A DNA stretch of 64,000 bases, from NCBI RefSeq assembly GCF_024266705.1, contig NZ_CP100756.1, positions 2,170,001 to 2,234,000 on the forward strand, given 5' to 3'. A program made the translations under genes and the position numbers. Below the pieces are notes generated by a model. It saw only the letters and a list, made by a program, of their open reading frames with translations, searched no databases and was not told the origin of the DNA. Positions 8,840 to 17,572 of the stretch are shown in pieces (the stretch's first letter is position 1; each line of letters begins with the position of its first letter). The DNA is from Natrinema gelatinilyticum (GTDB lineage: Archaea > Halobacteriota > Halobacteria > Halobacteriales > Natrialbaceae).

Positions 8840-9428
8840 CCTATCGCATTGCACTAACGAGTGCCGATGGGGCGATCGCTGCCGCCGAATGCGCCGTCGA
8901 CCCCGAGTCGTCGGACCTCCTGTACGCGCTCGTCCGCCCGAGCGGCCACCACGCGCAGTCGTCCCAGAACGACGGCTTCTGCTTCTTCAACAACGTCGCC
9001 GCCCGGCCGGCACCGGCGACGACGGCTACTGGTACGCGACCGACGAACTCGTCGATCCGGTTCTCGCGGCGTAGGATCCCGACGTCATACTCGTGAGCGC
9101 GGGGCAGGACCGGCTGTATGGACCCGCTCGGACAGAACGCCGTCACAAAGGCCGGCTCAGAATCGCTGGGTGAACAGGCGCGGTCACTCACGGCGGATCA
9201 CGCTGGCGGCTCCCTCGCCTTCGTCCAGGAGGGTGACTATCTGATTAACCCACCGCGCGTACGCGACGCTGGGCGTCCTCGAGGGCGCTCGGACTTTAAT
9301 CCGAGATCGACGACCTGTTCGCGTGGCTGTCCGGCAATCCGAACCTCGCCAGGCGAGCAGTCGACCGGGCGATCGAGACCCACAGCGACTACTGGTCGCT
9401 CGAAGAGGGTCGGAGCGATCGGTACTGA
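8840..9428 (+). pseudogene. Histone deacetylase family gene, degraded
   Basis: Pieces of one protein appear in three frames. Frame 1 (about 8840-9010) reads through LLYALVRPSGHHA and DGFCFFNNVA, the zinc-hydrolase signature of the HDAC/acetoin-utilisation (AcuC) family. It then shifts to another frame with GDDGYWYATDELVDPVLAA, meets a TAG at 9072-9074 and continues DPDVILVSAGQD. From 9118 a third frame gives MDPLGQNAVTKAG and QEGDYL, and a further shift gives FAWLSGNPNLARRAVDRAIE, ending in TGA at 9426-9428. The N-terminal domain and the central part around the Asp/His zinc ligands are missing. It cannot encode an active enzyme. Confidence 0.85.
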
Positions 9429-9937
9429 TCGGTCGACGGCCGATCCACGAGCCAAAGGTCGAGGGGAGAGCGACGACGCCCCTTCGAGCCAGCGTCGGTG
9501 GCCAACCGAACCGACCTGGGCCGCGACGGGACGACTGGCCGGAAACGCCACGACGGCCGGTTCACCCGACCACCGGGACGATCGTCGCACCCGCGACCAC
9601 GACGACCGCGGACCCGGTGACGCGTCAGGTGACCTGCTCGAGTCGCCGCGGCTCCACTCTCCGCGCTCGAACGTCGGTCTCTCTGCACTCCGGCGGACCG
9701 ACGGGAGACTGCCAACGGCCGTGCGCTGCCGACCACCGAAGGATCGTCACGGCGAGACGGCGCGATGGTCAGTATCGGTCCGAGCAGCGCCTCTCTCGGC
9801 ACGGGTCTCAGCCGACGGATGTCGCGATGTCGCTCGGGCTCGATCCGAAACAGTCGCCTTCGCGTATCGAATCTTGGCGTACTCCACTCGCGCCGGACCC
9901 TCCAGAAGCAGTCATCCGTGTGCCCGTCCCGATACAC
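9429..9937. other. 509-bp stretch with no recognisable gene
   Basis: The open frames on both strands are Arg/Ser/Pro-rich and look like shadows of GC-rich DNA. No homology, start signal or structured element is apparent. It lies between the ruined deacetylase gene and a Bat-type regulator and is probably decayed coding sequence. Confidence 0.5.
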
Positions 9938-10654
9938 TTACAGCGATTCGCGCTCGTCCATCCGTTCGAGCGCGCCAAGGGCCGCTTGCAGAACCTTCCG
10001 CTCAGTTCGACGCAGGTTCATCGAGACGGCCGTCTTCGAGACGTTGAAGTGGTCCGCGAGTTGGTCGAGCGTCGTACCTCGTGGCGTCTCGTAGTAGCCG
10101 CGTTGAGAGGCGGCTTCGAACGTTTTCCGTTCGGTTTCGGTCAGCGACCGGCAGCCCTCGAGCATCTGCATCGCGCTCTCGGAGTTCTCGAGCAGGTCGA
10201 ACAGCGTCGACGGGCCGAACTGATCGCGGTCCTTGACCCTGTAATCGTTGTGCTGCTCAAGCTCCGCGAGCGCGCAGTCTTCGTCCTCGTCCGCGTCGAA
10301 TCCGACGTGCCACCGTTCACGGCCGTTCTCGATTTGGAACGGACCAGTGATGTAGCCGCCGTTCCGCTGGATCGACCGCATCGCGTTCGTCTGCTCGATT
10401 TTCGTACCAATCTGGGCGACACCGTCTCGCTTCGAGATGATATAACAGTCCGTCATATTGGGGTGTTCCCGAAGGACCCGCAGGCCATCGTCGAGTGTCT
10501 CTCTCGAATCCGCTCTGGCGATGAGCCTCGTCTCGAGCTTTTCGGCGTCGGTGTCGAGTTGCCATTGGACTGCCGAGAATGCGATATCGACGTCGTCGGT
10601 CGTATCGATGAACGGACAATCGTACTGCCGCATATCGATATCGAGGTCGATCAT
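9938..10654 (-). CDS. HTH_10 (Bat-type) transcriptional regulator
   Basis: A 238-residue haloarchaeal regulator. The C-terminal HTH_10 domain reads LTETERKTFEAASQRGYYET, then TTLDQLADHFNVSKTAVSMN, with the recognition helix in the last segment. The N-terminal about 160 residues form the usual unassigned sensor region of bacterio-opsin-activator relatives. The start is taken at MIDLDIDMRQ (ATG 10654), since a TATA-like ATTAATA at 10685-10691 lies about 30 bp upstream and fits a leaderless transcript. It is divergent from the SDR/acyl-CoA synthetase operon and is the obvious candidate for controlling it. Confidence 0.85.
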   Translation of the reverse strand: MIDLDIDMRQYDCPFIDTTDDVDIAFSAVQWQLDTDAEKLETRLIARADSRETLDDGLRVLREHPNMTDCYIISKRDGVAQIGTKIEQTNAMRSIQRNGGYITGPFQIENGRERWHVGFDADEDEDCALAELEQHNDYRVKDRDQFGPSTLFDLLENSESAMQMLEGCRSLTETERKTFEAASQRGYYETPRGTTLDQLADHFNVSKTAVSMNLRRTERKVLQAALGALERMDERESL

Positions 10655-10825
10655 CGCTATTGAGAGACATACTATCATAGAATGTATTAATAGTTGTTAT
10701 TACACATAGCCACTGTTGACACAAACACTGGGTAACTGATATTCTGAGGTGGTCGGCGAAACAGACACATAGCTGCTCGCTCACACTCCTCCTCGTACTC
10801 CGTTCGTCTGACGGAGATGTCACCG

Positions 10826-10833
10826 TTTATATG
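10826..10833 (+). promoter_or_regulatory. TATA box for the SDR/acyl-CoA synthetase operon
   Basis: TTTATATG sits 50 bp upstream of the ATG at 10883, inside a notably AT-rich segment of the divergent intergenic region. Archaeal initiation about 25 bp downstream would place the transcript start near 10858. GGTGGAGA at 10873-10880 is a plausible ribosome-binding site just before the ATG. Confidence 0.5.
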
Positions 10834-10882
10834 TTAATAGCGACATTTTAGAGTATCTCTACCGAATAAATCGGTGGAGAAA

Positions 10883-11740
10883 ATGTCTCAGAACAACGTC
10901 ACGCCACCGACGGTGACCCGCGACAATATCTACACGTTCTCCGACGAGTCGTTTACCGATCGAAACGTCTGTCTTGTGACGGGCGCGGCCTCAGGTATCG
11001 GACGGGCGACCGCGCTGGCGGCCGCCGGAAACGGCCTGACCGTCGCCGCCACCGACGTCGACGAGGCGGGACTCGAGGGGACGGTCGACCGCGGCACGGA
11101 CCTCGGCCTCGAGGGGACGATCACGTCGATTCCCGGTAATCTGACCGTCGACGACGACCTCGAGCGTATCGTCGAGGAGGCCGCGGAACTGGGCGATCTC
11201 ACGTACCTGGCGAACGTGGCGGGAATGCAACACATCGATTCGATCGATTCCTTCCCGATGGAGACCTACGACCGCATGCATCGAATCATGCTCCGGGCGC
11301 CGCTTTACCTCTCGAAACTGTGTATTCCCCACTTCCAGGGTGGCGAGAACGGCGAGGGCTGCGTCGGGAACATGGCGTCGGTCCACGGCCACTACGTCAC
11401 CAGCGACAAGGTCGCGTACAACGTCTCGAAGTTCGGTCTACGCGGGCTCACGCAGTCGATCGCGGCCGAAGGGGACGGGCTGATTCGGGCGTTCTCGATC
11501 AGCACCGCCTACGTGAAGACGCCGCTAGTGACGGCCCAGCTCGAGGACACGGCCGAACAGCGCGGGATCAGCGTCGACGAGGTGATCGAAGACGTTATGC
11601 TCGGCCAGTCGCGCGTCAAGGAGATGATGGAGCCGATCGACGTCGCCAACCTCTTCCTGCTTGGCTTCTCCGATCTCGGCCGGCACCTCGACGGCGGCGA
11701 CCTGTTGTTTGATGGTGGGATGACGCTAACCTACGAGTGA
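10883..11740 (+). CDS. SDR family oxidoreductase, 3-hydroxybutyrate dehydrogenase-like
   Basis: A 285-residue classical short-chain dehydrogenase. The NAD-binding motif TGAASGIGRA, the NVAG-type segment YLANVAGMQH, the catalytic serine in GNMASVHGH and the YNVSK pair (Tyr/Lys) are all present. The VHGH after the serine and the late TAYVKTPLV segment are typical of D-3-hydroxybutyrate dehydrogenases, which interconvert 3-hydroxybutyrate and acetoacetate. The ATG at 10883 has a Shine-Dalgarno-like GGTGGAGA. The next gene, an acyl-CoA synthetase, starts 2 bp after this stop. Together they suggest use of hydroxybutyrate through acetoacetate to acetoacetyl-CoA; that pathway is inference. Confidence 0.85.
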   Translation: MSQNNVTPPTVTRDNIYTFSDESFTDRNVCLVTGAASGIGRATALAAAGNGLTVAATDVDEAGLEGTVDRGTDLGLEGTITSIPGNLTVDDDLERIVEEAAELGDLTYLANVAGMQHIDSIDSFPMETYDRMHRIMLRAPLYLSKLCIPHFQGGENGEGCVGNMASVHGHYVTSDKVAYNVSKFGLRGLTQSIAAEGDGLIRAFSISTAYVKTPLVTAQLEDTAEQRGISVDEVIEDVMLGQSRVKEMMEPIDVANLFLLGFSDLGRHLDGGDLLFDGGMTLTYE

Positions 11741-11742
11741 CA

Positions 11743-13815
11743 ATGTCTGGGAACACGAGTCCGAGCCTCGAGGACATCGACGAGATCGTCCACGAACCCG
11801 ATCGGGAGTTCGTCGAGTCGACGAACGTGTACGACTTCATGCAGGCGTACGAGATCGACGATTACGACGATCTGATCGAGCGGACGACGACGGCCGTCGA
11901 GGGCGAACCCGAAAGCGGCGTCGACTGGTTCTGGGACGAACTGGTCGACTACCTCGGGATCGACTTCTACGAACCGTACGACGAGGTGCGAGACGACAGC
12001 GAGGCGGAAAGCGCCTCGGAAGAGGCGAGCAGTGCAACCGCGAATCGCGGTGGGCCGCAGTTCACGAACTGGTATCCCGGCGGGGAACTCAACGTCGCCC
12101 ACAACGTCGTGGATCGCCACGCCGCCGTCGATGAGAAGCGCCGAAACAAAGTCGCGACCATCTGGGAGGGCGAGGACGGCGAGGTCCGGGAAGTGACGTA
12201 TCACGAACTTCACCGGCAGTCGAACCAGGTCGCCAACGCGCTCTCCGAGCGCGGCATCGAGACCGGCGATACGGTTGCACTCTACATGCCGATGGTTCCC
12301 GAAGTCGTCTCGATCCTCTATGGCTGTTTCAAGACCGGCGCGATCGCGGTCCCGATCTTCTCCGGCTTCGGCGTGGACGCGGCCGCGACCAGGATCGCCG
12401 ACTCCGAGCCCTTGGTGCTGTTCACCGGGGACGGGTTCTACCGGCGCGGCGATCCCGTCTTCCTCAAGTCCGCGGCCGACGAAGCGATCGCGGAAGCGGG
12501 GCACGTCGAGCACACGATCGTCTTCGATCGTCTCGGCTCGAGCGCTCGAGCGAGCGAACACGAGATTCCCTGGGACGACGACCGCGACGAGTGGTGGGCC
12601 GACGCCGTCGAATCACGGGACGACGAGTACGAGACGAAATCGCTCGACTCAAGCCAGGAGTCGATGCTCCTCTATTCGTCGGGGACGACCGGACAGCCGA
12701 AGGGAATCGTCCACACCCACGCGGGCGCGCAGGTCCAGTGTGCGAAGGAAGTGTACTTCGGGATGGACCTCAAACCCGCCGATCGCTTCTTCTGGGTGTC
12801 CGATATTGGCTGGATGATGGGGCCATGGACGCTGATCGGCACCCATACGTTCGGCGGCACTGCCTTCATGTACGAAGGTGCACCGGACCACCCCGAGCCG
12901 GATCGCTTCTGGGAGATGATCGACCGCCACAAACTCACGCAGTTCGGGATTTCGCCGACCGCGATCCGGGCGCTTCGCAAACACGGGGACGACTGGCTCG
13001 CCAGGCACGACCTCTCGAGTCTCAGGATCCTGGGATCGACGGGCGAACCGTGGGATCCCGAATCCTGGCAATGGTTCTACGAGAACGTGGGCGGGGAAAA
13101 ATGTCCGATAATCAACATATCCGGCGGGACGGAAATCTGCGGGTGCTTCCTGATGCCGATGCCGACGGAACCGCTCAAACCCTGTACGCTCGGCGGGCCG
13201 GGACTTGGGATGGACATCGACATCGTGGACCGCGAAGGGACCTCGATCAAAGAGACGAACGAACGCGGCTACCTCGTCGCGAGGGACTCGTGTCCGTCCA
13301 TGACGAAATCGCTGTGGTCGGGCGACGACCGCTATCTCGAGGAGTACTGGTCGACCTTCGAGGACATGTGGAATCACGGTGACTGGGCCCAGAAGGACGA
13401 GGACGGGTTCTGGTTCCTCCACGGCCGGGCCGACGACACGCTCAACGTCGCGGGCCGCAAAGTCGGCCCCGCAGAAGTCGAAGGGGCGCTCATCGACCAC
13501 GACGCGGTCAATCAGGCCGCGGCGATCGGTGCGCCCGACGATACGACCGGCACCGCCGTCGTCACTTACGTCGTCCTCGAGTCGGGCGTCGACGAGACAG
13601 ACGACCTCCGGGCGGAACTGCGCGAACAGGTCGGCGAGGAACTCGGCAAGCCGTTCCGGCCGCGCGAAGTGCTCTACGTCGACGAGTTCCCCAAAACGCA
13701 GTCGGGCAAGATCATCCGGCGGGCCATTCAGGGGACGTACGTCGGCGAGGACTTGGGTGACATGAGCAGCATCGAGAATCCAGCGGCGCTCGAGGACCTC
13801 GAGAACGCCCGCTGA
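11743..13815 (+). CDS. Acyl-CoA synthetase, acetyl-/acetoacetyl-CoA synthetase-like
   Basis: A 690-residue ANL-superfamily ligase making an acyl-adenylate and then an acyl-CoA. The ATP-binding P-loop YSSGTTGQPKGIVHTH, WVSDIGWMMGPW, the A5-like SGGTEICG and the C-terminal catalytic lysine in TQSGKIIRRAIQGTY are intact. An acidic extension of about 100 residues precedes the acetyl-CoA-synthetase N-domain that begins near FTNWYPGGELNVAHNVVDRH. It follows the hydroxybutyrate-dehydrogenase-like gene by 2 bp. Acetoacetate is therefore a plausible substrate, but acetate or propionate cannot be excluded. Confidence 0.88.
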   Translation: MSGNTSPSLEDIDEIVHEPDREFVESTNVYDFMQAYEIDDYDDLIERTTTAVEGEPESGVDWFWDELVDYLGIDFYEPYDEVRDDSEAESASEEASSATANRGGPQFTNWYPGGELNVAHNVVDRHAAVDEKRRNKVATIWEGEDGEVREVTYHELHRQSNQVANALSERGIETGDTVALYMPMVPEVVSILYGCFKTGAIAVPIFSGFGVDAAATRIADSEPLVLFTGDGFYRRGDPVFLKSAADEAIAEAGHVEHTIVFDRLGSSARASEHEIPWDDDRDEWWADAVESRDDEYETKSLDSSQESMLLYSSGTTGQPKGIVHTHAGAQVQCAKEVYFGMDLKPADRFFWVSDIGWMMGPWTLIGTHTFGGTAFMYEGAPDHPEPDRFWEMIDRHKLTQFGISPTAIRALRKHGDDWLARHDLSSLRILGSTGEPWDPESWQWFYENVGGEKCPIINISGGTEICGCFLMPMPTEPLKPCTLGGPGLGMDIDIVDREGTSIKETNERGYLVARDSCPSMTKSLWSGDDRYLEEYWSTFEDMWNHGDWAQKDEDGFWFLHGRADDTLNVAGRKVGPAEVEGALIDHDAVNQAAAIGAPDDTTGTAVVTYVVLESGVDETDDLRAELREQVGEELGKPFRPREVLYVDEFPKTQSGKIIRRAIQGTYVGEDLGDMSSIENPAALEDLENAR

Positions 13816-14098
13816 CGGGCGGTCCTCCTTCGAAACGGTACCGCGAGTCCCGAAACGGAGCCCGATCCGTCTGTTGCGGTGACGTCGTAGAACTGACCGT
13901 CGAAACGGCACCGACGCTGGAAGCCGACGAGCCGGCACTATCCGAACTCGAAACGGCACCGAATGCGGACTGAGCCGAGGAGCTTCGCCGTCACCTCCGT
14001 CGGCGACTCGTGAATTCCAGCGGAAATTAGCCCCATCGAACGTCTCCCAGAGCGCAAGATACCGCGTCGGCGTGTCCGTCGCGAGAACCGCGTTCGCT

Positions 14099-16330
14099 TC
14101 AGGTTTCGGGCCGGTGGGAGCCCGGATCGAGGACCTCTATTGGATGGACCGCGTCGCGGTCGAGCAGGTCCCCCAACTGTTCCTCGCAGGAGGTTCCGCT
14201 GACGACGACCAGTCGGTCGCGCGCTTCGGGTTCGACGAACTGACTCGCAAGTCGCTCGCCGACGTCCATGCTCAACCCGTAGTACTCGCGCTTGTAGCCG
14301 AAACTGCCGGCCATCCCACAGCATTCGACGTTGCTCTCGACGACGTCGTATCCGAGGTAGTCCAAGACGGCGGTCGTGTAGCGATCGAGTTCCAGCGTTC
14401 GCTGCTGGCAGTGCGCGTGGTAAGCGATCGCCGGGCCGTCGTCAGCCGTTCGGAGTTTCCCGGGGTCGCCGCCGTTCTCGAGCACGCCATAGACGTACTC
14501 GAGGATCTCGTAGCTGTTGTCGCGGAGTCGTTCGAACGATCGCTCGGGCAGGAGCTTCTCGTACTCGCGGCGGAACATCGCGAGGTCGCTGGGTTCGATC
14601 ACGACGACGTCCCGGCCGGCGTCGACGTGCTCGGTGAGGGCCGCGTAAACGCGGCTCGCCTGCCGATCGGCGGTCGCGACCATCCCCTGTGAGAACGGCG
14701 CACGTCCGCTCTCGCCGACTGCGGGTATTCGAACGCGAACGTCGAGTGACTCCAGGACGCGGACGGCGGCCTTGCCCCGATCCGTGTCGACGTAGTTCGT
14801 GTAGGTGTCGGGATACAGGACGACCTCCTGGTCCGCGTCGGCGGTGTCGATCCGCGGCCCGCGCGTGTCGTACCAGTCTCGAAGGGTCTCGCGCTGGAAC
14901 GCCGGCAGTTCCCGGCGTTCGTCGATGCCCACGACGCGCTCCATGAGCGCCCTGACGGGGCCGAGATCGGCCATCCAGTTCGAGACCGGGGCGGTGGCGC
15001 TTCCGACTTTCGCGAGCGTCTCGTAGTTTCCGAACAGTCGCTTCTGGAGGTCGAGGCCGCCGGGTTCCTCGTCGGGGACCAGTTCGTCGTACACGAACTC
15101 GAACCGACCGTCGTCGCCTTCGCGGTTGAGCCGATCCCTGACGACGGTGTTGATCCACGGGATGTCGATTCCGACCGGACAGGCGTTCACGCAGCGCGTA
15201 CAGCCGGTACAGAGGTCGTTGAACTCGGCTGCGCTGTCAGTGCCGTGGACGCCGGCTTCCCACCCGGTCGCGATCCCGCCGGTGTACGTCTCCCCGCCGA
15301 AGGCGTGGCCACCGACCGACTGGAAGTTCGCACACGAGTTCGCACACGCCGAACACCGGATGCAGTACAGCGTCTCGCGAAGCTGGTCGTCCTCGCGCAT
15401 CGCCGTGCGGCCGTTGTCGATCAACACGAGGTGAAAGTCTCGATGATCGTCTCGGTCAGCGAACGCGACATCGGGCTCCTCGACGTCGACGATAGGAGAT
15501 TCGACCGGCGGCGTCAGCAAGGAGACGTACGAAGTGATGTCCTGACCGGTCCCCGATCGGCCGATCAGTTCGATGAAGGGGGCGAGATCCTCGACCGACG
15601 GGACGATCTTTTCGACGCCGGCGACGGCGACGTGGGTGTCCGGAACGACGGCCGACTTCCGGGCATTACCCTCGCTCGTCACCAGCATGATCGACCCCGA
15701 ATCCGCGGTGATGAAGTTCGCGCCGGTCATGCCGACGTCCGCCTCCTCGATCAGTTCGCCGAGCCGTTTACGGGCGAACATCGTCAACTCCTCGGCAGTT
15801 TCGAGCGGCTCCTCAAGCTCGAATTGCTCTCCGAAGAGCCGGGCAATCTCCTCACGGGACTTGTGGATTGCCGGCGCGACGATGTGTGAGGGCGCGTCGT
15901 CGGCGAGCTGCAGGACCCACTCTCCCAGGTCGGTCTCGACGACGTCGACCCCGTCGCGTTCGAGTGCGTCGTTGACTTCGAGTTCCTCACTGGTCATCGA
16001 CTTCGACTTGGCGACCCGATCAGCCCCCGTCTCGGTCGCGACGTCTCGGATGTAGCGGTTCGCGTCCGCCGCATCGTCGGCAAGGTAGACTGTGCCGCCG
16101 TTTTCCTCGACGGACGCGGTGAGGTCGTCTACGAGTTCTGGGAGCCGTTCGATCGCGTCTTCCTTGATCGCGCGGGCCTCCTCTTTCAGCGCCTCGTAGT
16201 CCTCTAGGTCCGCGACCGACTCGTATCGGCCCCGATTGAAGCCGAGCGTGTTCGCTTCGACTGCGTCCCCCTCGGTCTCGAGAAGGTGGCGAATCTGAGC
16301 GGCTTTCGCCTCACGATCGACGCTACTCAT
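14099..16330 (-). CDS. LUD domain plus iron-sulfur/CCG protein (LutB-LutA-like fusion)
   Basis: A 743-residue fusion. Residues about 60-310 are a LUD (lactate-utilisation, DUF162) domain containing ADVGMTGANFITADSGSIML. Two [4Fe-4S] motifs follow, CIRCSACANSCANF and CTGCTRCVNACPVG. The C-terminus is a GlpC/LutA-like cysteine-rich region with YHAHCQQRT, ECCGMAGSFGY and SGTSCEEQLGD. In bacteria LutA, LutB and LutC together oxidise L-lactate; here LutB and LutA functions appear fused. ATG at 16330 overlaps the 3' end of lutC. Membrane quinone as electron acceptor is inference. Confidence 0.9.
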   Translation of the reverse strand: MSSVDREAKAAQIRHLLETEGDAVEANTLGFNRGRYESVADLEDYEALKEEARAIKEDAIERLPELVDDLTASVEENGGTVYLADDAADANRYIRDVATETGADRVAKSKSMTSEELEVNDALERDGVDVVETDLGEWVLQLADDAPSHIVAPAIHKSREEIARLFGEQFELEEPLETAEELTMFARKRLGELIEEADVGMTGANFITADSGSIMLVTSEGNARKSAVVPDTHVAVAGVEKIVPSVEDLAPFIELIGRSGTGQDITSYVSLLTPPVESPIVDVEEPDVAFADRDDHRDFHLVLIDNGRTAMREDDQLRETLYCIRCSACANSCANFQSVGGHAFGGETYTGGIATGWEAGVHGTDSAAEFNDLCTGCTRCVNACPVGIDIPWINTVVRDRLNREGDDGRFEFVYDELVPDEEPGGLDLQKRLFGNYETLAKVGSATAPVSNWMADLGPVRALMERVVGIDERRELPAFQRETLRDWYDTRGPRIDTADADQEVVLYPDTYTNYVDTDRGKAAVRVLESLDVRVRIPAVGESGRAPFSQGMVATADRQASRVYAALTEHVDAGRDVVVIEPSDLAMFRREYEKLLPERSFERLRDNSYEILEYVYGVLENGGDPGKLRTADDGPAIAYHAHCQQRTLELDRYTTAVLDYLGYDVVESNVECCGMAGSFGYKREYYGLSMDVGERLASQFVEPEARDRLVVVSGTSCEEQLGDLLDRDAVHPIEVLDPGSHRPET

Positions 16331-16847
16331 TCGTCTCATCCCCGTTTTCGAGGACGATCACGTGAACTTCCCTTGGGCCGTGAGCGCCCCGAACGAGCGC
16401 ACCCATGTCGGCGGTCGCGCTTGGTCCCGTGGCGACGATAGCGCTGCCGCCGTCCCTGAGTCGGGGCCCCAGCCGGTCGATCGCCGTCCGCATGTCCGGG
16501 ACGATGTCGTCCACGCGAACGACGGCGACATGCAGGTCGGAAAAGAGGCTCACCTGCTCGGTGCCCGACGGCGTCGCGGGAAGGACCACGCTTCCGTAGT
16601 CAGCAATGCCAATGGAGGCCGCCGTGATTCCCGTCGACGCCGAATTGAGGGTCGCGGGTGTCGACTCGTCTACCCAGTTCGGGAGCGAGACCGATTCGAA
16701 TGGAAGCGGCGTTCCGATCGCGGGATCACGGACAATCGTCTTTAGCGTGTGATCGAACCCCGTCGGGTCGGTGTGCGTGACCGCGACGTCGAGGTCCGCG
16801 AGCGCGGCGTCGAACCGCTCTGGGATGGATCCTGTGTGGACACTCAT
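16323..16847 (-). CDS. lutC: LUD domain protein LutC
   Basis: A 174-residue stand-alone LUD-domain protein. Characteristic segments are NSASTGITAASIGIADYGSV, HVAVVRVDDIV and ATGPSATADMGALVRGAHGP, the last being the conserved C-terminal motif of LutC. Together with the downstream fusion protein it would form the non-flavin L-lactate oxidising complex. It is the first gene of a leftward operon and overlaps the next gene. An AT-rich CTATTTTACT at 16869-16878 lies about 25 bp upstream of the ATG and is a candidate TATA box for a leaderless transcript. Confidence 0.9.
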   Translation of the reverse strand: MSVHTGSIPERFDAALADLDVAVTHTDPTGFDHTLKTIVRDPAIGTPLPFESVSLPNWVDESTPATLNSASTGITAASIGIADYGSVVLPATPSGTEQVSLFSDLHVAVVRVDDIVPDMRTAIDRLGPRLRDGGSAIVATGPSATADMGALVRGAHGPREVHVIVLENGDETNE

Positions 16848-17572
16848 AGCACGATGCTACGACCGTGCCTATTTTACTGTTCTGTTCGTTCATGCGTAAT
16901 AAGCCGTCATCGGTGGGTCAGACGACGTCCGGTCCACTACCGCTGTCGGAAGGACCCGATGTCTCGGCAGGTCGTCGATCGATATCGATTCGATCGTTCG
17001 CGAGACGCGAATTGCTACTCGAATCGAGGCTTACTGCGACTGAATCGGGAAATTTGTGAGCGCGCTCCAGTCGCTGTAACCTCAGCACTCGTGTGTAGAG
17101 GCCACTACACACGACTGTACTTCCTCTTCACACAACTGTAGGACCTCTTCATACGACTGTAGAACCTATTCACTCATGTGAACTGGATGTAACGGGGACC
17201 ACCTCTCCGGCGAATACGAGGTTATCGACTGGATCGGCCACAATTTCGTCTAATAAAGCCTCGAGAGCTTTGTTTTCGACAACCCACGTCGATTGCGTCC
17301 GATCGTCTTAGCTTCCTACCTCTGTGAACCGTAAACACGATATAACCTCACAATCGCAGCCGTTCACGGTAGTTACGAACGACGTCCGATATCGAGTCTA
17401 AATCGGCCGACAGGCGTTACAACGGACTGTTCGGCGGATCTTTCAACGTGAACGATCGAAGAGTATATAGTGACTTTCTACAGTTCCTCCTCCATGCCAG
17501 AAACAGTTCCACATGGCATCGGTAACGACCGTCCCTCGGCAGCTCCGGGGTCGAAACGTCGGGGTGGTATCC
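16848..17572. promoter_or_regulatory. Divergent control region of the lactate genes
   Basis: This 725-bp gap between lutC and the first lactate permease holds no gene. It has a candidate promoter for lutC (16869-16878), a periodic array of five boxes at 17087-17182 (listed separately), and TATATA at 17464-17469 for the permease. Base composition drops well below that of the neighbouring genes, as expected for a control region. Confidence 0.6.
17087..17182. repeat. Array of five 11-bp boxes at 21-22 bp spacing, probable operator
   Basis: Boxes begin at 17087 (ACTCGTGTGTA), 17109 (ACACGACTGTA), 17130 (ACACAACTGTA), 17151 (ATACGACTGTA) and 17172 (ACTCATGTGAA). The middle three are near-identical; the outer two are weaker. 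The 21-22 bp period is two turns of B-DNA, so all boxes face one side of the helix, as expected for cooperative binding. The exact ACACGACTGTA box recurs at 21375 in front of the winged-helix regulator gene, with ATTCGAGTGAA 22 bp further on. Confidence 0.7.

Noticed and set aside
9389..9937. 182-codon minus-strand frame
   Set aside because: Arg/Ser-rich composition without motifs and overlapping the deacetylase relic on the other strand.
11731..12561. 276-codon minus-strand frame
   Set aside because: Complement of the N-terminal part of the acyl-CoA synthetase; a typical antisense shadow.
17087..17182. CRISPR-like array
   Set aside because: Units are only 11 bp with spacers of about 10 bp, boxes vary, and no cas gene is nearby; an operator array fits better.
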